The notes under the pieces: generated by a model
What the model was told of the DNA's origin: nothing
Database searches by the model: none
What the model saw: only the letters and a program-made list of their open reading frames with translations
In this document: positions 6,476 through 13,273 of the stretch, piece by piece
How positions within the stretch are numbered: the first letter of the stretch is position 1
Layout: each line of letters starts with the position of its first letter
NCBI GenBank assembly: GCA_002441865.1
Contig: DJNY01000092.1
Coordinates: forward strand, 1-13,273
Source of the DNA: Lachnospiraceae bacterium UBA6452
GTDB taxonomy: Bacteria; Bacillota; Clostridia; Lachnospirales; Lachnospiraceae
Length of the DNA stretch: 13,273 bases
Reading direction: 5' to 3'
Program-made: the position numbers and the translations under genes

Positions 6476-6504
6476 TTTACAGACAGGGGGCGTGTCGATA
6501 TAAT
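6476..6504 (+). promoter_or_regulatory. promoter of the L,D-transpeptidase gene
   Basis: TTTACA (6476-6481) and a perfect TATAAT (6499-6504) are separated by exactly 17 bp, with a predicted start near 6511. The leader is therefore very short, about 17 bases. The ribosome binding site in it (GAGAGAG region) is weak. Confidence 0.75.
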
Positions 6505-6527
6505 GGGGATGAAAGAGAGAGTATATC

Positions 6528-8171
6528 ATGCAGAACAAAAAGAAAAAACGAAAAAAGAAAAATCAGAGGATCGTGCTTTGGAGCAGTCTGGGTGTGCTGT
6601 TTGTATTTCTGACAGGACTTTTGATCACAGGCAGTGTATATTGCAGCAGTCATTTCAGTAAGGGAACGATCATCAATGAGATCGATGCGTCCGGGCTGAC
6701 CATGGATGAACTGGAAAGCCGGATGCGGGAGTATGTCCTGACTGTAAGGGAACGGACAGGAGATGGCAGCTACATCACAGAAACGATCACGGGAGACCAG
6801 ATCGGTGTAAAGGTTTCCGATACAGACGGACTTGAAGAAATTTTAGATAAACAGAACATCATAAAGGCAATTTCAACCTACATAAAGAAAGAACAGCAGG
6901 CGTACACGGTAGAAAATCTGTATGCATATGAGGATAGTGCCCTGATGACAGCAATTCTGAAGCTGCAGGGTTTTCAGGACAGTTTTGTGGTAAGCCCTGA
7001 GGATGCACATATTTCGGAATATGATCCTGAAAACGGTTATCAGATCATACCTGAAGTACGGGGAAATGTATTGAACCAGACGAAAACGATCCAGACCGTG
7101 AAAGATGCGGTGGATGCACTGCTTCCGGAAACTGATCTGGAAGAGGCCGGATGCTATGAGGAGCCTTCCGTCTACGCGGATGATGCAAAGCTGACAGAGC
7201 GTCTTGCACAGATGAAGCGGTATACGGATCTGCGCATTGTGTATCATTTCGGGCAGCAGGAGGAAGTGATCGATGGCAGTGTGCTTTCCCGGTGGCTTGT
7301 AGTCGATGAAGAGACAAATAAAGTCAGTGTATCGGAAGATGCGATCGATGATTTTGTTGTCATGCTCCGCAAGAAATATGACACGATTTTCCGGAGCAGG
7401 GAGTTCCGGACGAGCTATGGCAGAACGGTCACGATAGAAGGCGGTGATTATGGCTGGTGGATGAATTACAGCGAGGAGCAGGAGCAGCTGAAAGAAATGA
7501 TAAGAAATGGGGAAAGCGGCGAGCGTATCCCGGTTTATTACCAGACGGCGGCTGTTTACGGCAGTCAGGATTACGGCAATACATATATCGAGATCAATCT
7601 GACGGCGCAGCACCTCTTCTTATATGTAAACGGAGAAAAGAAAATGGAATCGGAGTTTGTTTCCGGGAATGCATCAAGAGGCTTTGATACACCGGCGGGT
7701 ATTTACGGCATTACCTATAAGGAACAGGATGCCATGCTGGTAGGTGAAAATTATGAAACACCGGTTTCTTACTGGATGCCGTTCAACGGCAATATCGGAC
7801 TGCATGATGCGATCTGGAGAGACAGCTTCGGTGCGGATATTTATAAAAAGAGCGGTTCACATGGCTGTGTCAATATGCCATATCTGAAAGCAAAGGAATT
7901 ATACGGGGAGATCGCAAAAGGAACGCCTGTTATCTGCTATTATCTGGATGGAACGGAATCGGAGCAGACGACCGGTCAGCCGGATGCGGAAAAGGCGCAG
8001 GCTGTTGTTGATTCGATCGCCAAGATCGGAACAGTCACAAAGGACAGTAAAAAGAAAATAGAACGCGCAAGACAGCTGTACAACGATGCATCCGCATCGC
8101 AGCGGGAATACGTGACAAATTATGAAGTACTCACCGCAGCGGAAGAAGCATATCAGTCACTTAAGAAATAG
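6528..8171 (+). CDS. membrane-anchored L,D-transpeptidase (YkuD) with PG_binding_4-type domain
   Basis: This 547-residue enzyme cross-links peptidoglycan stems (3-3 links) outside the membrane. A basic N-terminus (KKKKRKKKNQR) precedes one membrane segment (residues about 15-38), giving a type II topology. Residues about 45-330 form the extracytoplasmic stalk and match the putative peptidoglycan-binding (PG_binding_4/VanW-associated) region. The YkuD catalytic domain is about 352-474, with the hallmark SHGCVNMP at 444-451 (His445, catalytic Cys447) and the upstream conserved GLHDA near residue 426. The tail (about 485-547) is one copy of a short helical module (KIGTVTKDSKKKIERARQLYN, then TNYEVLTAAEEAYQ) otherwise seen in tandem in Firmicutes surface proteins. 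Promoter and start agree. It overlaps the convergent phosphodiesterase gene by 19 bp, and a terminator lies 280 bases past the stop. Confidence 0.93.
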   Translation: MQNKKKKRKKKNQRIVLWSSLGVLFVFLTGLLITGSVYCSSHFSKGTIINEIDASGLTMDELESRMREYVLTVRERTGDGSYITETITGDQIGVKVSDTDGLEEILDKQNIIKAISTYIKKEQQAYTVENLYAYEDSALMTAILKLQGFQDSFVVSPEDAHISEYDPENGYQIIPEVRGNVLNQTKTIQTVKDAVDALLPETDLEEAGCYEEPSVYADDAKLTERLAQMKRYTDLRIVYHFGQQEEVIDGSVLSRWLVVDEETNKVSVSEDAIDDFVVMLRKKYDTIFRSREFRTSYGRTVTIEGGDYGWWMNYSEEQEQLKEMIRNGESGERIPVYYQTAAVYGSQDYGNTYIEINLTAQHLFLYVNGEKKMESEFVSGNASRGFDTPAGIYGITYKEQDAMLVGENYETPVSYWMPFNGNIGLHDAIWRDSFGADIYKKSGSHGCVNMPYLKAKELYGEIAKGTPVICYYLDGTESEQTTGQPDAEKAQAVVDSIAKIGTVTKDSKKKIERARQLYNDASASQREYVTNYEVLTAAEEAYQSLKK

Positions 8172-9976
8172 TGCGTCAGCTGCTCAAGCCAGATCGCAAT
8201 GGATGGATTCAGTTCCTGTGAATAGAGCACTTCTTTAGCACGGACAGGTTCATCCGTGATCAGACAGTCGATACCAAGGCTGAACATGCGCTCCATGTCC
8301 TCCCGTTCATTGACCGTCCAGGCATACACTGTTTTGCCGTTCGCATGCATATGATTGACCAGCCTGCGGGTAATAAATGAGGATTTGATACTGAAACCAT
8401 CGATGTAACTCAGATTTTGATAATTCCCGTAAGCAACAGGTAACAAATAAATCGTTTGGATGGAATCATCCAGCGATTTTATTTTTTTCAGGGAATCCAG
8501 TTTCTTGGCAGCAACCACGCAGTGCTCCGCATCATCATGAGATTCGATCAGGGCAACGACGCCTGCTTCCAGGCCGGTATCGGACGCGTTTGTTTTCAGT
8601 TCGATATTCAGATCAATCCTGCCTTTGCAGAGGGAAAGTACCTCATCCAGCGTACAGATTTTCTCGCCTTTGTAAGCCGGAGAAAAATGAGAACCGAAAT
8701 CCAGGGAGAGAAGCTCTTCATAGGTCATGTCGGAAACATTCCGGTCAACGCCGGTCAGGCGTTTTAAATTGGTATCGTGTACTACGACAATGACATGATC
8801 CTTTGTCTGCTGGACATCCAGCTCAATACAGTCAGCCTGATTGTCGATCGCCGACTGAAAGGCTGCAAGGGTGTTTTCCGGGGCATTATGACTGTCACCG
8901 CGGTGTGCGGTAATGACCGGAGTGGAAAGCAGGATATTTTGTGTCCAGAAAACATTTGTATCCTTTAACAGATCCAGGTAATAAAAATTAAAGATGGCAG
9001 CGAGGAGCACAAGAAGCAGCAATATGCGCTTGCTGATCCTGACCAGAATGGAACGGCTTTCCGGAACCGGAGCAGGAACCTCTTCTCCCTGTTTCAACAG
9101 CTGTCTGTAATAGAGAGCACTTAAATAGGAAAATGTCAGTGGGATACTGAACAGTATATATAACTCAAATAAAAAAGACAGGATCGAGCTGAAGATCATG
9201 TAAACCGTGCTGCTGTTAAAGTGATCCGCAAGCACAAACCGTACAAAGAAAAGACTCAGCACAAAACATAGCAGCAGAACGGCTGCTAGAACGGTCAGGA
9301 TCAGAATGTTCCAGGCAAGGAGCTGCAGCGCTGTATGGAAATAGTGATGCTTTGTCAGTTTTTTGCAATGTGCCCTTGCTTCCTTGAAACTTCCGGGCTC
9401 TAAGCAGTAGCAGTGAAGGCTTAAGCAGTAACGGACCGCAAGGAGCAGACAGATCGCAAGGATGACACAGAGTACATGAAATGCAGTCTGATTGGACCGG
9501 ATATAATACAAAATAAAATCAGGAATCGTCACGCTTGTAAAATAACCGGACAGGATCGTGATATTGGTCAGTGGAATAAGGAACAGAGAGAACAGGAAGA
9601 GACTGCGGTTATGGCGACGGACACTCTTTTTTAAAATATAAAGACCGCGGCTGAGCATTCCGGTCAGGGAAATGGTCTGTCTGTGATAAGAAGCATGAAA
9701 TGCCGGGATCAGACAAAAGATTTCAAATACGGTGATAACGGAAAGTAAAAGCAGGACAAAGCACAGGATCACGATCGTGGCCGGGCGCATCAGATAAGAA
9801 AAAATACGGTCTTCGGATAAATAATGATATCCTGCAAGGCGCAGGGAAAGCTGGAAGCATGCGGTAACACATGGCAGCATCAGTGCGATGCAGAGCAAAC
9901 GGTATACAATTTCAAACCCTACGATGGAACGCAGGTTTCTTTTTAATAAATAAAAGCTTTGCTGAAAAGTGTTCAT
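8153..9976 (-). CDS. glycerophosphodiester phosphodiesterase with N-terminal membrane domain
   Basis: This 607-residue protein hydrolyses glycerophosphodiesters to glycerol-3-phosphate and an alcohol. Residues 1-335 are the membrane part (GPDPase_memb type), with hydrophobic segments near 25-45, 66-92, 126-150, 166-190, 220-250, 258-290 and 317-335. The catalytic GDPD domain follows (about 353-585) with HRG (358-360), EN (367-368), ELD (385-387), HD (400-401) and NIELK (457-461): the metal-binding glutamates/aspartate and both catalytic histidines are present. The catalytic domain follows the last membrane segment directly. Family members may act on lipoteichoic-acid or lipid-derived glycerophosphodiesters; the substrate is not shown here. 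The start has AGGGA (complement of 9985-9989) eight bases upstream. Its coding strand also carries the neighbour's antisense terminator. Confidence 0.93.
   Translation of the reverse strand: MNTFQQSFYLLKRNLRSIVGFEIVYRLLCIALMLPCVTACFQLSLRLAGYHYLSEDRIFSYLMRPATIVILCFVLLLLSVITVFEIFCLIPAFHASYHRQTISLTGMLSRGLYILKKSVRRHNRSLFLFSLFLIPLTNITILSGYFTSVTIPDFILYYIRSNQTAFHVLCVILAICLLLAVRYCLSLHCYCLEPGSFKEARAHCKKLTKHHYFHTALQLLAWNILILTVLAAVLLLCFVLSLFFVRFVLADHFNSSTVYMIFSSILSFLFELYILFSIPLTFSYLSALYYRQLLKQGEEVPAPVPESRSILVRISKRILLLLVLLAAIFNFYYLDLLKDTNVFWTQNILLSTPVITAHRGDSHNAPENTLAAFQSAIDNQADCIELDVQQTKDHVIVVVHDTNLKRLTGVDRNVSDMTYEELLSLDFGSHFSPAYKGEKICTLDEVLSLCKGRIDLNIELKTNASDTGLEAGVVALIESHDDAEHCVVAAKKLDSLKKIKSLDDSIQTIYLLPVAYGNYQNLSYIDGFSIKSSFITRRLVNHMHANGKTVYAWTVNEREDMERMFSLGIDCLITDEPVRAKEVLYSQELNPSIAIWLEQLTHYFLSD
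8449..8488 (+). terminator. intrinsic terminator on the plus strand, inside the phosphodiesterase gene
   Basis: The outer stem AAATCG (8449-8454) pairs with CGATTT (8474-8479). The inner stem TTGGATG (8456-8462) pairs with CATCCAG (8467-8473) through one G-U, with T8455 bulged and loop GAAT. TATTTTTTT (8480-8488) follows immediately. This makes 13 pairs plus a U-run reading only on the plus strand. It is about 280 bases past the transpeptidase stop and is probably that gene's terminator. Confidence 0.65.
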
Positions 9977-10008
9977 GCTGTCATTCCCTGTCTGTAATCT
10001 ATCTGTTT

Positions 10009-10037
10009 AGTGTACAGCAAATTTTCCTTTAAAACAA
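10009..10037 (-). promoter_or_regulatory. weak candidate promoter of the phosphodiesterase gene
   Basis: On the minus strand, TTGTTT (complement of 10032-10037) and TACACT (complement of 10009-10014) are separated by 17 bp. They match consensus at 3 and 4 of 6. The -35 box lies within the palindrome at 10022-10043. Confidence 0.35.
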
Positions 10038-10043
10038 GGAAAA
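10022..10043. promoter_or_regulatory. 8-bp palindrome in the divergent promoter region, candidate operator
   Basis: TTTTCCTT (10022-10029) and AAGGAAAA (10036-10043) form a perfect inverted repeat with a 6-base centre. It lies between the divergent phosphodiesterase and lipoprotein genes. It covers the likely minus-strand -35 box and lies 16 bp upstream of the plus-strand -35 box. No T-run is placed to make it a terminator. The binding protein is unknown. Confidence 0.45.
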
Positions 10044-10058
10044 ACAAATGTGCATTCG

Positions 10059-10087
10059 TTGACAGGTTTCGTCAGAAAGGGTATTCT
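10059..10087 (+). promoter_or_regulatory. promoter of the TPR lipoprotein gene
   Basis: A perfect TTGACA (10059-10064) and TATTCT (10082-10087) are separated by 17 bp. The predicted start is near 10094, about 40 bases before the ATG at 10133. Confidence 0.65.
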
Positions 10088-10132
10088 AAATGCATAGAAA
10101 AAGAATGTAACGAAAGAATGGATCGGAGCAAT

Positions 10133-11197
10133 ATGCGAAAACATACAATACGAAAATCTTCTGCCGTTTTTCTGACGGTCCTGCTTGCAGGCTGTCTTGT
10201 GGCGTGCGGGAAGAAAACAACCAACACAGATGCCGGAATGGAAGCGATCGGTGCACAGAATTATGACCAGGCACTGACCTGTTTTGACAAGGCGATCCTC
10301 GAAAATGAAGATCTGCAGCTTGCCTACAGAGGGCAGGGACTTGCCTATATGGGGCAGACCGATTATGAGAGTGCGATCGAAAGCTTTGACCGCGCTTTGC
10401 AGAACGGTGGAATGTTTGTCAGCGACCGGGAAGTGGATATCAATTATTATCTTGCTACGGCGCAGTACAAAAACGGGCAGCTGGCAGATGCAATCCAGAC
10501 GCTCGATGCGGTCGCAGGCGTGCGCAAGGGACAGGATATGGTTTATTACCTGCGTGGCAGCATTAAAATGGAAAACGGCGATTATGACGGAGCAGTCAGG
10601 GATCTGAATGAGGCACTTTCCAAAAGTAAAAACAGTATTCCAATGACGATCCGTGTATACGAAACGTTTGCGGACAACGGACATGAGCAGGAAGGGCAGT
10701 CTTATCTGAGTTCTGCGATCGAAAACAGGCTTGATGCCATGACGGATTATGAAAAAGGCGTTGTCTATTATTACAGCAGGGATTATGAAAATGCCCGCAA
10801 TTTCCTGGAGCTTGCAAAAAGTGGGGCAAAGGAGACAGACAGTGATACGCTTCTGATGCTGGGCAAGACTTACGAGCAGCTTGGCGACAGCAATTATGCA
10901 GCAAGCCTGTATGAAAAATATCTGACGGAAAACGATGCGGATCCGGTCATCTATAACCAGCTTGGATTATGTAAACTGGAGACGGAAGATTACGAAGCGG
11001 CACTTACCGCGATCAACAGTGGTCTGTCCATTACGGAGAATAATACCGTAACACAAGAATTGCGTTTCAATCAGATCGTTGCCTATGAACATCTTGGAAA
11101 TTTCAAAAAGGCTGCAGCCCTGATGAACAGCTATTTAGACAGCTATCCGGACGATTCGGCGGCGGTCCGCGAAAATGAATTCTTAAAGACGAGATAA
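10133..11197 (+). CDS. TPR-repeat lipoprotein
   Basis: This is a 354-residue lipoprotein on the outer face of the membrane, probably a protein-protein interaction scaffold. The start at 10133 gives a classic signal peptide (MRKHTIRKSS, then AVFLTVLL). GGAG at 10125-10128 is only four bases away; the in-frame ATG at 10118 is the alternative, and the GTG at 10010 lies upstream of the promoter. Two overlapping lipoboxes are visible, LAGC (18-21) and LVAC (22-25), so the lipid-modified cysteine is Cys21 or Cys25. The remainder consists of tetratricopeptide repeats: clear units start near residues 36, 66, 104, 136, 206, 238, 273 and 312, with repeated A--G---YE-A--SFDRAL patterns. Target proteins are unknown. 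It is divergent from the phosphodiesterase gene. Confidence 0.9.
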   Translation: MRKHTIRKSSAVFLTVLLAGCLVACGKKTTNTDAGMEAIGAQNYDQALTCFDKAILENEDLQLAYRGQGLAYMGQTDYESAIESFDRALQNGGMFVSDREVDINYYLATAQYKNGQLADAIQTLDAVAGVRKGQDMVYYLRGSIKMENGDYDGAVRDLNEALSKSKNSIPMTIRVYETFADNGHEQEGQSYLSSAIENRLDAMTDYEKGVVYYYSRDYENARNFLELAKSGAKETDSDTLLMLGKTYEQLGDSNYAASLYEKYLTENDADPVIYNQLGLCKLETEDYEAALTAINSGLSITENNTVTQELRFNQIVAYEHLGNFKKAAALMNSYLDSYPDDSAAVRENEFLKTR

Positions 11198-11203
11198 GCT
11201 TTG

Positions 11204-11219
11204 CCACTATATCTTGTGT
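11204..11219. promoter_or_regulatory. NrdR box 1 upstream of nrdD
   Basis: CCACTATATCTTGTGT matches the NrdR consensus (acaCwAtATaTwGtgt) at 14 of 16 positions. NrdR represses ribonucleotide reductase genes when dATP is abundant. The downstream gene is a ribonucleotide reductase, which strongly supports the reading. Confidence 0.75.
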
Positions 11220-11235
11220 TGACATAATAATGTTG

Positions 11236-11251
11236 ACATAAGATATAGTGG
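11236..11251. promoter_or_regulatory. NrdR box 2 upstream of nrdD
   Basis: ACATAAGATATAGTGG matches the NrdR consensus at 13 of 16 positions. It starts 32 bp after box 1, with 16 bp between them. That is about three helical turns and the spacing known for paired NrdR boxes. Confidence 0.7.
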
Positions 11252-11269
11252 TTTTCTTTTGCCTTTATA

Positions 11270-11298
11270 TTGACTTTACATATCCGCAATGCTACAAT
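11270..11298 (+). promoter_or_regulatory. promoter of nrdD
   Basis: TTGACT (11270-11275) and TACAAT (11293-11298) are separated by 17 bp, each matching 5 of 6. The predicted start near 11305 gives a leader of about 60 bases. The -35 box is 18 bp downstream of NrdR box 2. An alternative, with TTGACA at 11219-11224 and TATAGT at 11244-11249, would lie inside the boxes but has an over-long 19-bp spacer. Confidence 0.65.
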
Positions 11299-11366
11299 AA
11301 AACTAATCGGCACATGTGAAGTTATGTTAACCGATGGGGTAAAAAAGTAGTAGAAAGGGAGATTTC

Positions 11367-13273
11367 ATGTTAAAGGTAATCAAAAGAAACGGTGACGTAG
11401 CGGAGTTTGACTTAAAGCGGATCAGTGATGCGATCATGAAGGCATTTGTTGCAACGGATGTGCAGTATACAAATGATATCGTCGATCTATTAAGCCTCCG
11501 TGTCACAGCAGATTTTCAGGAAAAAGTGAAAGACGAAGAGGTACATGTAGAGGATGTGCAGGACAGTGTGGAACGCGTGCTGGAGCAGGCAGGCTATTCA
11601 CAGGTAGCCAAGGCTTACATTCTTTACAGAAAACAGCGTGAAAAACTGCGTACCATGAAATCTACGATCCTGGATTATAAAGACGTGGTAAACGGCTATG
11701 TAAAGGTAGAGGACTGGCGTGTCAAGGAAAATTCCACCGTGACATATTCTGTCGGCGGACTGATCCTGAGCAATTCCGGGGCAGTAACCGCCAATTACTG
11801 GCTGTCAGAGATATATGATGAAGAAATAGCGGAGGCACACAGAAATGCGGATATCCATATCCATGATCTGTCCATGCTGACAGGCTATTGTGCGGGCTGG
11901 AGCTTAAAGCAGCTCATCACGGAAGGTCTCGGCGGTATTACCGGCAAGATCACATCTGCACCGGCAGCGCATCTTTCCGTATTATGCAACCAGATGGTAA
12001 ATTTCCTCGGCATTATGCAGAATGAATGGGCAGGCGCGCAGGCATTTTCTTCCTTTGATACGTATCTGGCTCCGTTTGTCAGAGTGGACAATCTGACCTA
12101 TCCGGAAGTAAAGAAATGTATTGAGGCATTTATCTATGGTGTAAATACACCGAGCCGCTGGGGCACACAGGCACCGTTTTCCAATATCACACTGGACTGG
12201 ACGGTTCCGGGCGATCTGGCAAATCTGCCGGCGATCGTAGGCGGCAAAGAGATGGATTTCACATACGGTGACTGCAAGAAGGAAATGGATATGATCAACA
12301 AGGCGTTCATCGAGACGATGATCGAAGGGGACGCCAATGGACGCGGGTTCCAGTATCCGATCCCGACTTACTCCATCACAAAGGATTTTGACTGGTCCGA
12401 TACAGAGAATAACCGTCTCTTATTTGAAATGACTTCCAAATACGGTACGCCGTATTTTTCAAATTATATCAACTCCGACATGGAGCCATCCGATGTCAGA
12501 TCCATGTGCTGCAGACTGCGTCTGGATCTGAGAGAGCTGCGTAAGAAAACAGGTGGTTATTTTGGCTCCGGTGAAAGCACGGGTAGTGTCGGCGTCGTAA
12601 CGATCAATATGCCAAGGATCGCTTATCTGTCAACAAGCAAAGATGATTTTTACCGTCGCCTGAATAAGATGATGGATATTGCAGCCCGTTCCTTAAAGAT
12701 CAAACGTGGCGTTATCTCAAAGCTTCTGGATGAGGGCTTATATCCTTATACAAAGCGGTATCTGGGCAACTTTGACAATCATTTTTCCACCATTGGCCTG
12801 ATCGGTATGAATGAAGTCGGCTTAAATGCCAACTGGCTGCGTGCGGATCTTTCCGATAAGCATACCCAGGAATTTACAAAAGAAGTGCTGAACCATATGC
12901 GTGAGCGTCTTTCCGATTACCAGGAAATGTACGGGGATCTTTACAATCTGGAGGCAACACCGGCAGAAAGTACAGCTTACCGTCTGGCAAAGCATGACAA
13001 GAAGAGATGGCCGGGCATCAAGACCGCAGGACATCCGGGGGATACACCGTATTACACGAATTCTTCCCATCTGCCGGTTGACTATACCGTGGATATTTTT
13101 GATGCACTGGATATTCAGGACGAACTGCAGACGCTTTATACATCCGGTACTGTATTCCATGCTTTCTTAGGTGAGAAGCTTCCGGACTGGAAAGCTGCGG
13201 CTAATCTTGTAAGGACGATCGCAGAAAACTATAAACTTCCATATTATACGTTGTCACCGACTTACTCTATCTG
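11367..13273 (+). CDS. nrdD: anaerobic (class III) ribonucleoside-triphosphate reductase, 3' cut by window
   Basis: The frame is open from ATG 11367 to the window end, giving 635 complete codons. NrdD reduces ribonucleoside triphosphates to deoxyribonucleotides without oxygen, using a glycyl radical made by NrdG. The N-terminus (VIKRNGDVAEFDLKRISDAI, to about residue 95) is an ATP-cone allosteric domain. The barrel follows, with IHIHDLSMLTGYCAGWSLKQ (Cys175), NTPSRWGTQAPFSNITLDW, and the substrate-site cysteine region RSMCCRLRLDLRELRKKTGG (Cys381/Cys382). The frame stops at YYTLSPTYSIC, just where the C-terminal zinc-cysteine and glycyl-radical region begins, so that region is not visible. 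AGGGAG (11356-11361) lies five bases upstream. Two NrdR boxes and a good promoter precede it. nrdG would be expected just downstream, outside the window. Confidence 0.97.
   Translation, partial: MLKVIKRNGDVAEFDLKRISDAIMKAFVATDVQYTNDIVDLLSLRVTADFQEKVKDEEVHVEDVQDSVERVLEQAGYSQVAKAYILYRKQREKLRTMKSTILDYKDVVNGYVKVEDWRVKENSTVTYSVGGLILSNSGAVTANYWLSEIYDEEIAEAHRNADIHIHDLSMLTGYCAGWSLKQLITEGLGGITGKITSAPAAHLSVLCNQMVNFLGIMQNEWAGAQAFSSFDTYLAPFVRVDNLTYPEVKKCIEAFIYGVNTPSRWGTQAPFSNITLDWTVPGDLANLPAIVGGKEMDFTYGDCKKEMDMINKAFIETMIEGDANGRGFQYPIPTYSITKDFDWSDTENNRLLFEMTSKYGTPYFSNYINSDMEPSDVRSMCCRLRLDLRELRKKTGGYFGSGESTGSVGVVTINMPRIAYLSTSKDDFYRRLNKMMDIAARSLKIKRGVISKLLDEGLYPYTKRYLGNFDNHFSTIGLIGMNEVGLNANWLRADLSDKHTQEFTKEVLNHMRERLSDYQEMYGDLYNLEATPAESTAYRLAKHDKKRWPGIKTAGHPGDTPYYTNSSHLPVDYTVDIFDALDIQDELQTLYTSGTVFHAFLGEKLPDWKAAANLVRTIAENYKLPYYTLSPTYSI

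Larger units (their letters stand above)
11204..11260 (+). terminator. hairpin plus T-run, probable terminator of the TPR lipoprotein gene
   Basis: Bases 11204-11225 pair with 11230-11251 in a 22-bp stem (19 Watson-Crick, 3 G-U; the outer 12 perfect) around a 4-base loop. TTTTCTTTT (11252-11260) follows. The stem begins six bases after the lipoprotein stop codon. It is AT-rich for a terminator and coincides exactly with the two NrdR boxes, so its palindromic form may also come from those. Confidence 0.55.

Noticed and set aside
6873..7613. 246-codon open frame on the minus strand.
   Set aside because: It lies wholly inside the well-supported transpeptidase gene, has no ribosome binding site or recognisable domain, and its Ile/Arg/His-rich composition is that of an antisense shadow.
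10007..10684. 225-codon open frame on the minus strand across the TPR lipoprotein start.
   Set aside because: It covers the lipoprotein promoter and signal peptide in antisense, with no motif of its own.
11306..11335. Possible structured leader of nrdD (ATCGG with CCGAT, and CACATGTG between).
   Set aside because: Only a 5-bp stem around a 20-base loop; no match to a riboswitch or leader class I can name.

Overview
The window looks like chromosomal DNA of a gut-type Clostridia, probably Lachnospiraceae. This is inferred from the gene families, the strong AGGAGG-type ribosome binding sites, the sigma-A-type promoters, an anaerobic (class III) ribonucleotide reductase and the protein sequence style. 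Nothing in the sequence fixes the species. Ten protein genes are visible, two of them cut by the window edges. I see no tRNA, rRNA, CRISPR array or insertion-sequence ends, and no gene-free stretch longer than 300 bases.

Layout. Positions 1-540 hold the C-terminal part of an Rpn-type (PD-(D/E)XK) recombination-promoting nuclease. It meets, tail to tail, a LysR-type regulator (524-1405, minus). The regulator is divergent from a three-gene set on the plus strand: a flavodoxin (1555-2076), a short-chain dehydrogenase (2094-2930) and an alpha/beta hydrolase (about 2988-3776). The divergent gap holds two well-formed promoters and a T-N11-A dyad placed where a LysR protein would bind. This looks like a self-contained regulated redox module of unknown substrate.

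Next come a charged coiled-coil protein of unknown function (3870-4871), an RsmF-type rRNA m5C methyltransferase (4868-6355, minus), a membrane-anchored L,D-transpeptidase (6528-8171), a membrane-fused glycerophosphodiester phosphodiesterase (8153-9976, minus), a TPR lipoprotein (10133-11197) and the start of nrdD (11367 to the window end). The middle section is thus largely cell-envelope and housekeeping genes in alternating orientation.

Regulatory structure is the most interesting part. Three convergent pairs overlap at their ends, leaving no room for conventional terminators between them. For two of the pairs I find a good intrinsic terminator for the plus-strand gene buried in the opposite gene's coding sequence (5291-5329 inside rsmF, 8449-8488 inside the phosphodiesterase). 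Upstream of nrdD, two NrdR-box-like palindromes spaced 32 bp apart together form a 22-bp hairpin followed by a T-rich run. One element may therefore serve as both the nrdD repressor site and the terminator of the upstream lipoprotein gene.

I found no clearly new defence or mobile system. The least understood components are the flavodoxin/dehydrogenase/hydrolase module and the coiled-coil protein.
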